From Cacajao melanocephalus (lineage: Eukaryota; Chordata; Mammalia; Primates; Pitheciidae), in contig CAUYLG010034686.1 of NCBI GenBank assembly GCA_963573385.1, positions 1 to 64,000 on the forward strand: a DNA stretch of 64,000 bases, read 5' to 3'. Positions 40,550 to 52,699 of the stretch are shown here, piece after piece. The first letter of the stretch is position 1. Every line of letters starts with the position of its first letter. The position numbers were made by a program, and so were the translations under genes. Under the pieces are notes generated by a model, which had not been told where the DNA came from, did not search any database, and saw only the letters and a program-made list of their open reading frames with translations.

Positions 40550-42000
40550 GCCAACCAGCTTCCTGTTACCCCCACCCCTCAACCTTGGCAGGAGAAGGGA
40601 GATTTATATCCTGGAAAAAATGATTGAGGGACATTCCAGACTCAGAGACCCCAGGCACAGACAGCAGGGTGAGGCACCCTACTAAATACAACAGATTAAA
40701 TAATAATATACAAGATGAAGGATGAGAATCCATCTCCTTCCTCTATCCAGCTCCCAAAATACCTGTAGCCCAGACTTATTATCCATCCTTTCCCCAGCCC
40801 CCAAAGCTGAAAGATTATTCTCTGATCGATAAACCAGGCCAAGAGAAATAACCCATGGATGCCAACACTGAGACAATCAGGTCCCCATCCTGTTAACCTA
40901 AGTGAAGCCCATTGCTTGACAAGCCTTATCCATGTATACAGAGCTTCCAATCAGCTTTCAGTGCCTCCCTCTCAAATAAGAGCCGACTGCCAATAATCAT
41001 CAAGTATTTGAAGAAAGCTTCCAATATGAAAAACAGCAAATAAAACCTGAAAAGGGAATTCAAAGAAACCAAACAATAAAAGAAGCTGAAGAAAAGTACA
41101 AACTAAAAACCACAAATATTATCTTCAGAGAGAAAATACTCCACCTTTAAAACAAAACTAGGAAGCTATTTAAAAAAAAAAAAAAAGATTAACTAGAAGT
41201 CAAGGAAAACAAAACTCTCAGATTTTAAAAGTAAACAAAATATTAAAAATCAAAAGAAGGATCAGAAGAGAAAATATCCAAAAAATTAGAATAAGAAGAC
41301 CAACAGATGGTAAGCTAAGAAAAACAGGGATCAGTCATCATCTATGTAACAGACACCCCATAAAGAGAGAAAAGAGAAAATAGAAAAATAATCAAAGAAA
41401 TAAAATACAAAAATTACTCAGAACTGAAGCACATGGATTTCCAGTTTAAAAGGGCCCAAATCAGTATCCAGGTAGCAGAAAACACCCATATCAGGGCGTA
41501 TCATCATAAAATTTTAGAATATAAAATTTGCCAGGAAGGAGAAAAAAGGTCACATAAAAGCACCAGGAATTAGAATGACATCTCACTTTTTGAGATTAAA
41601 ATGAAAAGCTTAGAAGATAACAGAGCAATGCTCTCAAAATCTGTAAGAAAACCTACCTCAACCAGAATTCTACACTAGCCCAATTATGAATCACATGTGT
41701 AACAGAATAAATAACTTTAGGACATGTAAGGTGACAGAAAATTTATCTCCATCCATTTCTTAAGAAGCTTTTGGAAAAAAAAAAAATAAACCAAAGCAGA
41801 GAAAGACGTTACAATATGGAAGTAAAAAAATCCAACAGAGCAGAGACAAAAAGGGCATTCCCAGTGTCACAGCGAACTGAGGATGAGGGTGACCGCTGCA
41901 CAGGAGACCTGGAGAGCAGTCACTCCAGACTGGAACCGACAAGGTAGGGCTACAGGAGAGATGACTCCAGAAAGGAAGAAAACTCCCGGACTCTACTTGC
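40550..42000 (+). mobile_element. Old L1/HAL1-like 5' region and ORF1 relic
   Basis: A leader resembling 26.4 kb (TCAGTGCCTCCCTCTCAAAT near 40957) is followed by decayed ORF1, with CATCATAAAATTTTAGAATA and CAACCAGAATTCTACACTAGCC corresponding to the C-terminal part. It contains short A runs at 41171-41186 and 41777-41788. Confidence 0.62.
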
Positions 42001-43559
42001 GCTTGACCACTTTAATATTTTGTTTGGGAATCCAGCAAAATTAAATTAGTGATAGAAACATGAAAAACTAAGGGGAAAAAACAGGCAGTTATTAGCTCTC
42101 TGGAAAATAGAAAGCTGTACAAGAAAGGAAACGAATCCTTGTTTACAGCTTGGTTCAGTTGAGAACAGCATTTATATAGCTCTAATAATGCATATAACAA
42201 ATACCACTTTAATGAAAAGTGATGACCCAGCCATACTGGTAAGATGGAACAGGAGGCATGTATAGGGGAAACAGAAGCAACAGGAGAAAAAGTGCTAACT
42301 TGAAGTAAAAAGAGGTTTCTGAGTAAGAAATTCAAAAACAGCATGAATGGGGAAATAGGAAGTATCAGAGAAAAGTTAAAGAGTTAAAAGCAGTTGCCCC
42401 TTGAAAACAGGTCCTGATTTTCATTCTATGGTTTCTTTTACTTGAATTTTTAAGCCATACGTATGTTAAGCTACACCATTTTCTAAAATATATAACTAAG
42501 AAATATAACTGAGGAAAAAAAGAGTGAAAAATCAAGAACCAACCTCTGGTCGAAGCAATGTATAAAGTTTTCTAATCTGCAGCTATAATGACCCTCTTAT
42601 TAGAAAATTACACTCAAATATTAATCATTGAGAGACATATAAAAAGGACAGAATATTATAAATGGAAACAAAATTCATTATCTTGAGGTTATAATACTTA
42701 ACTACCACAGTTCCCTGGTAACTTCCATTACTGAATCATTTAAGCAAACCTCAAGGGAGAATTACAATGGCCCCCGAAAAAAGGGGAAAGGGAATTTGAT
42801 GTGCTAATATAAGTGATAGCTGGTACATGAAGGATTACTTTGCCAAAACATTCGGTATGTTTTTAATTAATCTGCTGCCAGATCAAGCTCCCACGGACTC
42901 TGAAAAACTCTTCCACTCACTGCCCTCCCACAAGCTGTGTGATGTAAGGAAGCAGTCAGGTTTTGATTCATGAAAGCTAGAGCCATAAAAGTGAACTCTA
43001 AGTAAGCCATGAAGGCAGGACTGCATCCAAGGAAACAATGTGTGTAGATTCATTCATCCAGCACCACCACTGGCGCTGCCGTGCAGATGTGTGTTGCACA
43101 GGCACATTAATTTCCCTCTGCTACAAAAGCTCTAGCACGATCTTCTGATTGACAAAATCATCTTAGCAATATCCCTGAGTCTGTCTTCTCATATTCTTTA
43201 TCTATCCTCCCCATCTGGACCTGGCTTGTGATTTTCATTTTCTTTTCCATTTTCTGACCATCAGCATTGGCCAAGTTCTTTGCTTGGGGCCCCAGATCAA
43301 GCTCTTTGTATCTTCCTGCATCTCTCCATCTGCAGACCCCGCTCAGCTTTCCTTGTTGCCTGGCTGCTGACATCCTGAGACTTTCTAGCTTGCTTCCAAA
43401 GAAGTAAAGAGTACTCAAGGAAAGGTCTGGAATTTAGGGTAGCATACTGGATCACTTATGCAAATGTGATCCTATAAATGTGATACCTATAAAAACAATA
43501 GACTTCAAAAAGCTTAAACTTACCTTAAATTCAAGCTAAAATTTCTAAATTCCATACTT

Positions 43560-43571
43560 TTTTTTTTTTAA
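43560..43571. repeat. Short T run
   Basis: Twelve-base T run in otherwise unrecognised sequence. Confidence 0.8.
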
Positions 43572-44044
43572 ATCATATCTAGGCAGTAGGAGGAAGACAG
43601 AGAGAATAAGCCAAGAAGGCCTCCTGGGGGGCCGGGTAGGCTTTCAAATTCCAGAGAAACATTCCACAACTTACAGGGTGCTGAGTTGAGTTACACAGAC
43701 TGTTAACCTGGTATCTTTTCAACTTAGAGTTCTGCTTCATACATCTGAGCTGGCGCTTCTTCAGCTTACAGAGCGATTTATTGCTTGTTAGTATTTATAG
43801 CTGAGTGATATTTTCAGCTGCCTGTACAACCACAACCTTTGTGAGTGAGGGCCACCGTCTGGACATCTAAGTATAGGCAGCCCTGAGATCTTCACGTAGC
43901 TGAGACAGATTTAGTCTGAAGTCAGCCTCTGGATGCTTCTAATCCAAGCCCCGTGGGGTCAAGAGGAGGAAATGGATGAGGAGAGAGGAAGAGCCTTCTC
44001 CAGAGAGTGAGTTAGGACACACACAGTGAATGAAATCCTACATC

Positions 44045-44225
44045 GAAATACAGTCCCTGGACCAGCAGCATCAACACCCAAGACTTGGGAACTTGCTAGA
44101 AATGTGAATTCTAGGTTCCTACCCCAGACCTACCCAATCTGAGTCTCAGGGTGGAGTGGTAGCACTCTGTATTCTAACAGAACTTTCAGGAGATTCTGAT
44201 GCATACTAAAGACTGCGAGCCACTG
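44045..44225 (+). mobile_element. MER20-like nonautonomous DNA transposon (hAT-Charlie)
   Basis: CCCTGGACCAGCAGCATCAA, GGGAACTTGCTAGAAATGTG, CCCCAGACCTACCCAATCTGA, ATTCTAACAGAACTTTCAGG and GATTCTGATGCATACTAAAG match MER20 blocks in order. The extreme ends are mutated. Confidence 0.8.
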
Positions 44226-45099
44226 CTCCATGGCACACTCTACCACATTTTGCCTATAGCTGTGACTTCTGATCCTTGTGGGTGATTCTTGCCAAGCAAG
44301 TGCTCTTATGCAATACTCTCATCTGGCTGACTCCTCGTCCTTTCTACCTTCAAAAACTAGAGTTAGACTGAGGCTTGCAGGGAAGTATATAATCCTCATC
44401 TGAGGCTTTGATTGCAGTGAAGTGGCCACTCTGGCTAGATTTCATAGAAAAAGCTATTGTTTTTCAAACTCATTCTTATTCTAGGTATAATAATTCAGTT
44501 TAAGATGCTTCCCCATTTTTCTCATCAATTTTTATCAATGGCTATAAGGACCCTACTCTCTTCTCTTTCTGTTTTAGGTCTGGTATGGATAATGCAGAAA
44601 GGAAAAAAATCTGGGTTATCTTTATTAGTGTTACCTATGATAGCAAACTTGAAAAAAAGAAACTATCAAAGATGTAAATAACATTATAACATTGATAAGC
44701 TGAAGTATAATCTTTCAACTCACATAGCAGAAAAATAACATGGGAAAACACTCCACTCTACATAATTTTCAGACTATATTTAGGTTTTAAAACATTGTCA
44801 CTGAGAGGATATAGTTTTGGCGGCACATGAATTCAGTTTAAAGCTCACGTGTCTCAGTCTCTGTCCTCCTGCATATGTTCACATCTGGCAGAGAACCAGA
44901 AGTAAAATGAGAGAGGGTATCCAAGGAGAAGCCTAGCTACAACAGCTAGACCCAGATGTGGGGATGAAGGTTTGCCAAGAAGCAAGACCAGAAATGGCAC
45001 CAAAGTTAGAAGTGATACAGGATATTTAGGGAGATGATAAAGCTTTGCTGATATTTGCAAAAAGGAGAGAAAAAAGCATGAAGAGACTGAAAAGGTTAT

Positions 45100-45223
45100 G
45101 ATGTGTGTGTGTGTGCATACATATACATATATGAAAAGTGTATATATATAAATATATATATATGATATATGTACATTTCATATATACATTTCATATGTGT
45201 ATATATATATATATATATATGCA
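45100..45223. repeat. TG/TA alternating simple repeat
   Basis: A (TG)n start at 45102, then long alternating TA runs. Two direct copies of atatacatttcat occur at about 45172-45198. Confidence 0.92.
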
Positions 45224-46449
45224 GGCTTGACATGAAAAGCTAAAATTAATATAAAAACATGCACGCTTCCCCTCATAAAGAACCTTAACTTGGTGATAAA
45301 TTCCTTCAAAAAGAATTCCTTTCAAAACAAAGGGTCAATCTCTCCAATTCAGATAGGTCTATTCCTTCAACATTATGTCCAAGAATTACTGTGTCAAACT
45401 TTTTCAGGTTCTGAAGGTGGGGTGCAATGTAGAGAACATCATCGCCCTAGTTTTACAGATAAGAGTGACAAAGCACCTAGTGACATGAATACTCTGCAAG
45501 GCCACCTCTCACTGTCATAATCGTCGACAAACAGAAGCCTTTTTTTACATTAAACTAAGGCAGCTGCATCTAGCCAAAATATGATTCTGAACCCTCATCT
45601 CTCCTTCTCCAGTCTGAGCAAGTTATGTGCATGGCTGAAGGCCCTAAGAGTTTATCTCTGAAAACCCCACGCCAGCCCTTGATTTACTGACCAAGATCCA
45701 CACCTACTCCCACCTCAGAGTATCTGACATCATAAATTTGATGTAATCTAGAGAAGAGACTCCCCTCCAGGCTGGGTTCATAGTAATCTCATCTAGAGTA
45801 GGTTAAATATTTCTGAGGGAAGGGGAGAAGTTAACTATAAATAAACCATCACTATTCAGACCTCCCATCAGTTGCTTTCATTGAAGATGCAGAAATGTAC
45901 AACCCACTGCTTTAAATCAGGGCTCTTGTCACCTGAGCTAGAAATGTGATAAATACCAAAGTATGCTAAAAAAGGTTACTCAAGAAAGAGTTAAAAATAT
46001 AGAGAGAACATATTTTCCAGTTACATACCTTATTTATGCTTTTTATGCTTATGTTATTTCTCAAATTGTTAAAGAGTTTAGCACTTTGACCATTCTGTCC
46101 TGAATTAAAACATATTTATTTCAAAACTACAAAATTTCATATTCTATTTTCTCCTAGCCTATCTATATTCTTATAAAAGAGAACTAAATTCCAACCCTTT
46201 ATTCTTATTAAACATCTCTTCAAGCTTTAGATAAAATTATAGAATAAAGTCCCACTATTTCTGCATTTTCTGTCTGGGTCATGACCAGACAGAATTCTGT
46301 ATGAATTATCTTGTACCTGCATGAATTCTCCTGCAGAGGAACAGATGTAATATTTTTCTCAAGCTTGTACCATTTGCTTGGAACAGTAGTAACATTTCAG
46401 CCCAGAGGAGACTCAAGGGCTCCCATATAATTCCATTGGCAATTCAAGA

Positions 46450-46560
46450 CAATCTGCACATAGAAGACCTGGGTTCTCACTTGTTCACACAACTTGTCAA
46501 TTACATGATCCTAGACAAGTCATTAGGTAGTCTCATTACAATCACTTTATAGATGAGAAA
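46450..46560 (+). repeat. Possible MIR relic
   Basis: GACCTGGGTTCTCACTTG followed by CATGATCCTAGACAAGTCATT resembles the MIR core. Confidence 0.5.
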
Positions 46561-46627
46561 CAAGCTACCACTTTACCCACCTTCCCAGCAGGATATATCT
46601 TAGAGGCTCAAGTCCTGGGATGCCAAT

Positions 46628-46682
46628 CTTCCTACCTCCTTTCCTTTCTCCCTCTCTCCACCCCTCCCTTCCTTCCTTTATA
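46628..46682. repeat. Pyrimidine-rich tract
   Basis: Continuous C/T run (CCTTTCTCCC and CTCTCCACCCC units) broken by very few purines. Confidence 0.8.
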
Positions 46683-47050
46683 TATCAAGGTCTTCCTGTC
46701 TGAATTAAGTTGCCCTAGGTATTATGATGAACATCAAGGTCAGACATGGCCTTAAGTTGCTTAAAACTTTACAGGAAATTCTACTTCTGTACATGTTAAG
46801 TGATGGAAAAGAAACACAGGTAACATGCTCTAAGAGTACTTCCTGCTGAAGGGGTTGGGAAAACCTCCTGGAGAAAGGAGTTTACCAGCCGGCCACTGAA
46901 GCCTGTATAAATCTGCAAATGATGGGGAAGAAAGGTGTGCCAAGGAAAAGGCTAGCAGCCACAAAGGCACAGAGAAGGAAAAGCAGGGGCACACAAAGGA
47001 AGGATTGAGCTGTGCTGCCAGAAATCTAGAACTCTCTGAAAGAGAAAAGG

Positions 47051-47073
47051 AAAAAAAAAAAAAAAAAAAAAAA
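47051..47073. repeat. A23 homopolymer
   Basis: Uninterrupted A run without a recognisable retroelement body beside it. Confidence 0.9.
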
Positions 47074-47284
47074 GCTAGAAAGGCAGATTGTGGAGGGCCT
47101 TGCTGTTAGACTGATTTTGGACTCCAATACCATCCTCAACGCATGATTCCCCATGTAACCAAATTCCCTACTTGGATAAGCTATACAGTATATGTCAGTC
47201 TTCTAAACTTCTCCCTCAATTACCAGTTAGAATAGTCCATTTTTCCAGATACCGCTCAATGTGTCCTCTATTAATTTTCATCTG

Positions 47285-47690
47285 GATTTCTGAAACAGTC
47301 TACTGCCTCCAGTCTGGTCCCACTGCCATGCATAATCCATTCTCCACAGTAAGATCAGACTGACCCAAAATGCAATCTCATCATACGACCGCCCTGTTTC
47401 AAAGGCTTCAGTGACTACTTATTTCTCACAGACAACACTCCAATGCCTTCTGTAGGATACACGTGTTTTGTGATCTGGGCCCTCTCCAGGGGTCATCCTC
47501 TGCCTCTCCCTCCCAAGCCTCCTTCACTGTTGCCACACTGAACTCTCTGAAGTTCCTTAAACTACCAAGCTCCCCTGTCCCTCTGTATATTTGAATTTGT
47601 TGTTCCTTCTGGATGGAATCTAACTTTCTTCCTTTCTCTGACTAGATAATACCTACTCTTCTCTCAAATCATCATTTAACAATATTCTGG
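47285..47690 (+). repeat. L2 LINE 3' fragment
   Basis: CTGCCTCCAGTCTGGTCCCAC, TTTCAAAGGCTTCAGTGACT, TGATCTGGGCCCTCTCCAGG and GTTCCTTCTGGATGGAATC follow L2 block order. It is among the longest L2 stretches here. Confidence 0.72.
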
Positions 47691-48055
47691 AAGTACTAGC
47701 CAATGCAATTAGATAAAAGAAAAAAATAAAAGTTTCAAATACTGGAAAAAGAAAGCAAACTTAGCATTTGTAGATATAATTGTATATCTAAAAATATAAG
47801 AGAATCGACTAAAAAAGTAAACAACTGTGAAATTCAGTAACAGAATAGTTGCAAAATTAATATACAAAAGTCAAAATGTATCTGTATACAATGGTAACCA
47901 GTTAAGAACTATAAAGTCAGAAAGTATTCTTTTATTAGAGCATAAGAAAAATTTTAAATCTATGAAATATTTATCAATACTTGTAAAGGAGATATAAATA
48001 TACAGCATACAAATTCTACCAGAAAGACAAATCTTTCTTCCAGATAGAAAGATCT
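47690..48055 (+). mobile_element. Old L1 ORF2 fragment (reverse transcriptase region)
   Basis: TATTCTGGAAGTACTAGCCA then GCAATTAGATAAAAG, and AATTAATATACAAAAGTCAA are L1 ORF2 blocks. Reading frames are broken. Confidence 0.75.
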
Positions 48056-48059
48056 ATTG

Positions 48060-48178
48060 CAATGTAAGTTTCCCAAAGGCATGGATCCTTCTCTGCCTTG
48101 TTCATTCAAAGTAGCAAGAACCCTGCCTGGAACAAAGCAGGCATTCAATAAATACCTAGTGAACAAATAAATGTCTAA
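48060..48178 (+). repeat. L2/MIR-type 3' end fragment
   Basis: GTTTCCCAAAGGCATGGATC then TGCCTGGAACAAAGCAGGCAT and TCAATAAATACCTAGTGAAC is the usual 3' end. Confidence 0.6.
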
Positions 48179-48442
48179 AACAATCTAAAAGTGCAATGTG
48201 ATAACAATCAAACTACAAATAGATTTGAGGAAACTTAACAAAGATATCAATCTTCCCCTTGAAAAATACACACGAAGATCATTTCTCACCTATGAGATGA
48301 GCAAAAATTCAAGTGTCCAGCATTACTGATGGCATGCAGAACTAGAACACCCAAATGCTATTTGTGAAACTATACGTTAATATAGTCTTTTAAAAGGGTG
48401 ATTTTTTAATATCTATAAACACTTAAAATGTGTATTTTCTTT

Positions 48443-48658
48443 CTTTTTTTTTCTTAATATATATTTTATTGCATTTTAGGTTTTAGGGTACATGTGAAGA
48501 ACATGCAAGATTGTTGCATAGGTACATGCATGGCAATGTGGTTTGCTGCCTTCCTCCCCATCACCTATATCTGGCATTTCTCCCCATGTTATCCCTCCCC
48601 AACTCCCCACCCCCTCGCTGTCCCTCCACTAGTTCCCGCCCCCCCCCGCAGACCCCAG
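48443..48658 (-). mobile_element. 5'-truncated primate L1 3' end (L1PB/L1MA level)
   Basis: Reverse complement of the L1 3' UTR: T-rich start, GTTTTAGGGTACATGTGAAG, TGGCAATGTGGTTTGCTGCC, ATCCCTCCCCAACTCCCCAC. The exact 14-bp TGTGTATTTTCTTT flanks it at 48429-48442 and 48659-48672. Only about 216 bp was inserted, a typical truncated retrotransposition. The C-rich run at 48639-48647 may stack with its G-rich 3' UTR on the minus strand. Confidence 0.93.
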
Positions 48659-48760
48659 TGTGTATTTTCTTTAAGCAATTTCTTAGCTTGAATTAATTCT
48701 GTAGATATATTCACATATTTATGTGTAAACATGTGAAAGTACACCCCTTGTATTACTGTT

Positions 48761-48800
48761 AGAAAGTAGGGGAAAAAAAAGAAAGTAGGGGGAAAAAAAA
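48761..48800. repeat. 20-bp tandem duplication
   Basis: agaaagtaggggaaaaaaaa at 48761-48780 and gaaagtagggggaaaaaaaa at 48781-48800. Confidence 0.9.
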
Positions 48801-49267
48801 GAAAGCAGTCTAAATACCTATCAATAATAGACCTATTACCTATGATATACCCAAACAACTGGAGACTAATAAAGCCATCCTAAAAAACTGAAGTAGACCT
48901 GTATAGAATAAAACAAAGATAAGTCTACGATCTAGTGCTAAGATAAAAAAGGCAGAAAAATATGTATAGGATAATCCCATATATGTTGAAAACTACAAAA
49001 TTATACTTATATATGAATGGAAACATTCTGAGATGTTACCTTCGGTAATGGAGTCAAGGAGGAGAGAGACAGAAGGAAACTTCACCTCAAGCAAAACAAA
49101 AAGATGTTTGCTGTTGTTTTTGCCATACACACATACTGACTTCCTCTCAGGTACTCCCTCTTCAGGAAGTAGCCCTGCGAGGAGAGATGCCTGTCCCCTA
49201 CGCACCCGGCACTCAGTATACCACTCCACTACAGAACCTCTACGTTCACAGCATTACTTACTAGCTT

Positions 49268-49355
49268 CCCAAATTAGTGGAAAGCTTCTTTGAGGGCAGG
49301 AACTGTCTTCTTTTTTCTGTATTCTCAGCACCTCTCAGAGCGCCTAAAATCCAGT
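49268..49355 (+). repeat. L2 3' end fragment
   Basis: AAGCTTCTTTGAGGGCAGGA followed by TATTCTCAGCACCTCTCAGAG. Confidence 0.55.
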
Positions 49356-49357
49356 CA

Positions 49358-49944
<587 letters not shown>

Positions 49945-50104
49945 TCAGAAATTTTCAGTGAGAAAGAAGGTGTGCCTAGAAGCCACTGCCACAATCTCTA
50001 CAATGACACACGTGCCTTGTGATTCTTTCACAACAGGAGGAAGGCCCAAGAGCAGCTTCTGACCGCTCCGTCTCTTTGCTGAAAATAGCGAGGGGCCTCT
50101 GCTG

Positions 50105-50265
50105 CAATCTTGAGCAAATGACTCTAGATCATAACGCATCTAGATCACTTCTGCTTATTATTTTCCTTACAGGGTGTTGGAAATATTAATTGAAGTAATA
50201 TATGTAAAGCACTTAGCACAGTCTCTGGCAGAGAGTAAGCACTCAAAATACAAGCTATTATTAAG
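50105..50265 (+). repeat. MIR SINE relic
   Basis: TTTTCCTTACAGGGTGTTGG and GTAAAGCACTTAGCACAGTC then CTGGCAGAGAGTAAGCACTC match the MIR tail. Confidence 0.7.
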
Positions 50266-50595
50266 TTGCTTACAGAACCTTTTCAAGAGCTCTAAGCATT
50301 ACAATTGTAAAAGTCATCAGGATGTCTTTGATTTCCAACAAGACCCATGACTCCTCATTTATCTCTGCAATAAATAAACAGACGGTCTTTCTAAGCACAT
50401 TTAAAATACACTGGAAGCTGCTGCTTCCGTATTTTTTTACTTTTGTCAGTGTTTCAAAATTACGCTGCCCTTATCAGGCCCCAAGTCTAAAAAGCACACT
50501 CTCATCTTAGAGAGCTAGAATTTAAATAACCTTTACGATTGTAGTACATTTTCCTTTCGCCCACCCTGACAGCTGGACCATGCCTCATGTGGCTA

Positions 50596-50745
<150 letters not shown>

Positions 50746-51049
50746 CTAGAAAGAAAATAATGCTGTTTTAAGTGAGCAAGCAAGTGAGACAGTGGGAAAA
50801 CTAGATGCTCTATCACAATCAACTCTGGGTTTAGCTAATTCCTTTATTCCCAAAGTTGTGGGGGTGGGGGTGCCTAGGGCAAATGCTCCCTGCGGTTCAA
50901 GCCAGCTCCCGCCAGAAGTTTGCATTTATCAAATGCAATCAAAATAAAATGTTAGGAAGTGAAATGCACATTGGATTCAATTAAGATAGAAGATAAATTA
51001 TGTGATGATGAGACTATCCATGTGTTATAGCAGAGAAGTTTATAGTATT

Positions 51050-51330
51050 TAGTCTTACATAACATACACACAGTAAAGTGCACAAATCTTGTGTGCAGCT
51101 TAATGAATTTTTACATATGCACATACTATTACAATTAGTAGCCAGATAAAGATATAGAACATTCCAGCATTCCAAAAGATTCTCTCATGCTATTTCCCAG
51201 TCAGTAGCTCACCCCTCTAAGAGTAACCATTATGCTGATTACGATTGTGGTACCTGCTCTTGAATTTCATATTAATGGGCTCAAACAGCATTTACTCTCT
51301 TGTGTCTGACTTGTTTGGCTCAACACTTAT
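51050..51330 (-). mobile_element. Old L1 3' UTR fragment
   Basis: CACAGTAAAGTGCACAAATC, GCTTAATGAATTTTTACATA, CCCCTCTAAGAGTAACCATTA and TGACTTGTTTGGCTCAACAC are reverse-complement L1M 3' UTR blocks. Confidence 0.75.
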
Positions 51331-51334
51331 AAAA

Positions 51335-51517
51335 TCTAAGTCAGGTTATGGTATCAAGGTTATGCTGGCCTTATAAAAAGAGGTAGAAAATATTCTCTCT
51401 TCTTCTGTTCTTTGAGAACTTTTATGCAAGATCAGCACTGTTTCTTCTCTGAAAGGTTTTAGAGGAATTCCTCAAAGAAGCCGTCTGTGCAAGGGTGTGG
51501 GTGGGGTGAATGGATGA

Positions 51518-51552
<35 letters not shown>

Positions 51553-52505
51553 AGGGTTCTAAATTATGGGTTCATTTTCTTTCACAGACATAGGCTTATG
51601 CGTGTTTTCCAGTGTGTGTGTCAGTTTCTTAAGTACTGTTTTTCAAGGGATATGTTCGTTCCATCTAAATTGTTAAATTTATTGAAATAAAGCTATGAAT
51701 TCACATCCATTTAATACCTGTGGAATCTACTGTAACATATCTCTTTTCATTCCTGACACTGTTAATTTGTGTTTTCTCTTTGTACTTGTTCAGTCTTAGT
51801 AGAGCTTTATCAATTTTGTTCATCTTTATTTAAAAATTAACTTTCGGTTTTATTGATTTTCCACATCATACTTTTTTCTATTTTGCTAGTTTTTGTTCTT
51901 ATTTCGTTATTTCTTTCTATTTTGGAAAAGTTTAATTAATTTTGCTTTTAACTTCCTAAAATTAAAGTTTAGGTCATTGATTTTAACCTTTCTTCATTTC
52001 AATATATGCACTTAAATTTATAAATTTCTTTCTATGTGCTATTTCAGTACTCCCCACACATTTACATATCATTTTCATTTGGGCAAAAAGGTTCTAATTT
52101 CCTTTGTATGTTGTTGAATTTCCAAATATTTTTATTTTTTCTATTTATCTTTCTGTTACTGATTTCTACTTTGATTGCACTTTGCATTGTGGTCAGAGAA
52201 CGCATGTGATTTCAATACTTTGCAATTTACTTAAACTTGATTTATGGCCCAGCACATTATTTTATAAATGATCTATGTACACTTAAAAAATGTATATTCT
52301 GCAGTTGATGGGTATAATTTTGTTTAAGTATTCTATATCCTTATTGGTTTTTGTCTGCCTGTGTGTATGTGTGGCTATGGATTGTATGAGCCATGTGTGT
52401 ATATTTATATACATATATATGTATGTATTTCAAGTTTATAAATATGTATTTCAAATTATTACCCTCAAAGCTTGTTCCAAGCTTGTTTGTTACAAAAAGC
52501 ATATA
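51335..52505 (-). mobile_element. Old L1 ORF2, reverse orientation
   Basis: TAGTAGAGCTTTATCAATTTTG, TTTATTGATTTTCCACATCA, TGCATTGTGGTCAGAGAACG and ATGTATATTCTGCAGTTGAT are reverse-complement ORF2 blocks. The (TG)n microsatellite and a TA/TG-rich run near 52390-52430 lie within it. Confidence 0.8.
51516..51552. repeat. (TG)n microsatellite
   Basis: About 16 TG units, followed by a short interrupted extension. Confidence 0.95.
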
Positions 52506-52506
52506 C

Positions 52507-52689
52507 AGGTGGAGCATCCTAAATCCAAAAACCTTCAAATCTACAGTGCTCCAAAATCCAAAACTTTCTGAATGTTGACATGATGCTCAAAGGAAAAATT
52601 CATTGGAGCATTTCAGATTCTCTAACATCTAAAAAAAATCTGAAATACTTCTGGTCCCAAGCATTTTGGATGAGGGATAACCAATCTGT
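52507..52689. mobile_element. Tigger7/MER44-like DNA transposon relic
   Basis: Starts CAGGTGGAGCATCCTAAATCC and ends GGATGAGGGATAACCAATCTG, imperfect terminal inverted repeats. GGTCCCAAGCATTTTGGA is characteristic. It interrupts the L1 between ORF2 and ORF1 regions. The TA duplication is present on the left and mutated on the right. Confidence 0.75.
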
Positions 52690-52699
52690 TACTGGGTTT

